This document shows positions 62,721 through 64,000 of a DNA stretch of 64,000 bases, in pieces. Position 1 is the stretch's first letter; each line of letters begins with the position of its first letter. A program made the position numbers and the translations under genes. Origin of the DNA: Rhizobium leguminosarum (lineage in GTDB: Bacteria > Pseudomonadota > Alphaproteobacteria > Rhizobiales > Rhizobiaceae); the NCBI RefSeq assembly GCF_001652265.1, contig NZ_LWBS01000253.1:12362-76361 (forward strand), given 5' to 3'. Below the pieces are notes generated by a model that did no database searches, had not been told where the DNA came from, and saw nothing but the letters and a program-made list of their open reading frames with translations.

Positions 62721-63060
62721 CCTCTCCCGTGGAGAATCGAACGTTACCGACCGGGCAACCGGCGCCTGAAGCGGTCATTCTGCCGACACAAAGCCCTTAT
62801 TGTGGAGGCAGTTCCACCTTGGCCGGATAATTCTGTGGGAAGAGTCATTGATCTGGGTCTGCTTATGGAGCGTGCGGTCAAGCAGGCCAACGGATCGACA
62901 TTGAGTGTGCAGGTCTCAACGAGCAAAACGACGGCGGTCCAGTTATCGGTTCCCCGCAAAAACAGTGCGTTGTTCCATTGGGATCTATCGGCCGGATTGT
63001 GCGCTCAAGACTGTTGTTGTCTACCTCTTGATCACCCGTGACCGAGGAGATCATAAGGCC
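62721..63060. other. Intergenic stretch
   Basis: 340 bases between the c-di-GMP gene and the tauE-like gene. A plus-strand frame at 62802 is open but has no ribosome site or known motif. Nothing is annotated. Confidence 0.4.
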
Positions 63061-63575
63061 GTGGCCGAGCACGTAGCGAAGAACCGCTCCACCAATCGAT
63101 CAACTGCGTTCATCGGCGGGATGGCCATCGGAACTCTTGGTGGTCTGATCGGACTCGGTGGCGCGGAATTCCGTCTTCCCCTCCTGATCGGCCCGTTCGG
63201 CTTTGCCGCTTTGGAAGCCGTGATCCTCAACAAGGCCATCAGCTTGGTCGTCGTTGCTTCCGCCCTTCCCATTCGCGCGACGACGGTTCCCTTTGACCAG
63301 ATTGCGGCGCATTGGCCGATCATCGTTAACCTCTTGGCGGGAAGCCTGGCGGGTGCCTGGCTCGGCGCGGGCTGGGCGACACGCCTGAAGTCCGAGACGC
63401 TCCACAAGGTGATTGCCATCTTGCTACTCATCATCGCAGGCGTGCTGGTGGTTGGTCACGACATCGCAGCCGGGTCCCCCCTTGTCACGGGGACGGCGCA
63501 GGTCATAACAGGCGTGATAGCGGGCCTGGCAATCGGAGCGGTCGCGTCCCTGCTTGGCGTCGCTGGTGGCGAACT
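63061..63575 (+). pseudogene. Sulfite exporter TauE/SafE-family permease, interrupted by IS
   Basis: A GTG at 63061, preceded by GAGGAG, opens an integral membrane protein with GGMAIGTLGGLIGLGGAEFR and LPLLIGPFGFAALEAVILNK. The second half-repeat begins IAGLAIGAVASLLGVAGGEL. TauE/SafE proteins have two such repeats. Only the first 170 residues remain before the IS end at 63576, in the middle of the second repeat. The rest may lie beyond the element, outside the window. Confidence 0.72.
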
Positions 63576-64000
63576 CCTAACCCGAATCTCTCAAAGTAAG
63601 GGGTGCATCGGGGCTGCGAATCTGAGAAACTGCTTTTGCTACAAAGGCTTACCAGATTCGCTAAGGAGGCCCCGATGCAAACAGACTGTATCTCCGCGCA
63701 GTTGGAATTTAAAGGCTTCGACGGCCACAAAGTCGTCGCTGGTTTCGACGGCGGCGCGATCACCTCGGATGCCGGTGCGCTGCTGCTTCGTCACGTCGAT
63801 GCGGCCATCGGGCTGTTCGACCGGGTGGCCGCCTGCTTCGTTGATGGCCGCGATCGCAAGTGCACGGTCCACAGCACCCGCACGCTGGTCGGGCAGCGCA
63901 TTGCGGCGATCGCGCTGGGCTACGAGGATGTCGATGATCACGACACGCTGCGCCACGACCCGGTGCTTGCGCTGCTGTCGGAGCGGCTGACGCCGAAGCG
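63576..64000 (+). mobile_element. IS1380-family insertion sequence, left part
   Basis: The left end is placed at CCTAACCCGAAT because the tauE frame loses homology there and because IS1380 ends begin with CCT. About 100 bases later the transposase gene starts. The right end lies beyond the window, so the target duplication cannot be checked. Confidence 0.7.
63675..64000 (+). CDS. IS1380-family transposase (partial, runs off window)
   Basis: ATG 63675 has AAGGAGG eight bases upstream. The first 108 residues read SAQLEFKGFDGHKVVAGFDG, GAITSDAGALLLRHVD, TLVGQRIAAIALGYEDVDDH and DTLRHDPVLALLSERL. These blocks are typical of IS1380 DDE transposases, and the first catalytic Asp is in SDAGALLL. The frame is undamaged up to the window end, so the element may be recent and active. 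Confidence 0.85.
   Translation, partial: MQTDCISAQLEFKGFDGHKVVAGFDGGAITSDAGALLLRHVDAAIGLFDRVAACFVDGRDRKCTVHSTRTLVGQRIAAIALGYEDVDDHDTLRHDPVLALLSERLTPK

Noticed and set aside
62802..63041. 79-codon ORF before tauE
   Set aside because: No ribosome site, no motif, and unusual Cys/Trp content at its end.
1..64000. CRISPR arrays, rRNA operons, replication (repABC) or conjugation genes, prophage genes
   Set aside because: Looked for repeats with regular spacing and for the family motifs on both strands; none was seen.

Overview
The window looks like an accessory replicon (megaplasmid or chromid) of a Rhizobiaceae-type alphaproteobacterium. The evidence is a high-GC coding style, four CUT2-type sugar ABC systems or parts of them, ROK, GntR and LysR regulators, an oxoprolinase cluster, and many decayed IS and gene fragments. 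No rRNA, tRNA, CRISPR, replication or conjugation gene was seen.

Layout. 1-2.6 kb: a cupin gene, an IS1595-type transposase remnant, a frameshifted multiheme cytochrome c pseudogene, and a sugar-binding protein cut off at a rearrangement junction. 2.8-22.8 kb: a carbohydrate island. It holds a ROK repressor, HAD phosphatase, AGE-family isomerase, an Rbs-type ABC operon with a DUF4432 epimerase, and then a long plus-strand operon. That operon has an ABC transporter whose ATPase and first permease are fused in one protein, a second permease, a RhaS/LsrB-type binding protein, mannitol-type dehydrogenase, Gfo/Idh oxidoreductase, TIM-barrel isomerase, alpha/beta hydrolase, pentulose-phosphate-epimerase-like protein, ROK kinase and SDR. 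22.7-24.4 kb: a graveyard with a truncated SDR, ISNCY fragment, truncated hipBA, Tn3 transposase tail and broken agmatinase.

24.6-38 kb: an amino-acid-derivative catabolic region. A polar amino acid ABC transporter and a DUF1989 protein form one operon. Two M24 creatinase/peptidase-fold proteins, a VOC protein, an M20 amidohydrolase, D-2-hydroxyacid dehydrogenase, two GntR regulators, 5-oxoprolinase subunits A, B and C, and a D-amino-acid-type transaminase follow. Six minus-strand genes overlap by four bases each. Two promoters share a GTATAC motif. 38.3-43.6 kb: small redox genes, each group next to an AraC or LysR regulator. 43.6-47.7 kb: small hypotheticals and fragments (ribB, a decayed kinase).

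47.7-54.7 kb: a second ROK-controlled sugar ABC operon, paralogous to the one at 11-15.8 kb and with the same ATPase-permease fusion. Both fusion genes are preceded by a short leader ORF with a Shine-Dalgarno that overlaps the fusion start codon. 54.8-60 kb: Fic, Kup and SDR fragments, a class III cyclase, a HisKA_2 sensor kinase and a KTSC protein. 61-64 kb: a GGDEF-EAL protein and a tauE/safE gene interrupted by an IS1380-family element that runs off the window.

Function is assigned from family motifs read by eye. No substrate of any transporter can be fixed from sequence alone.
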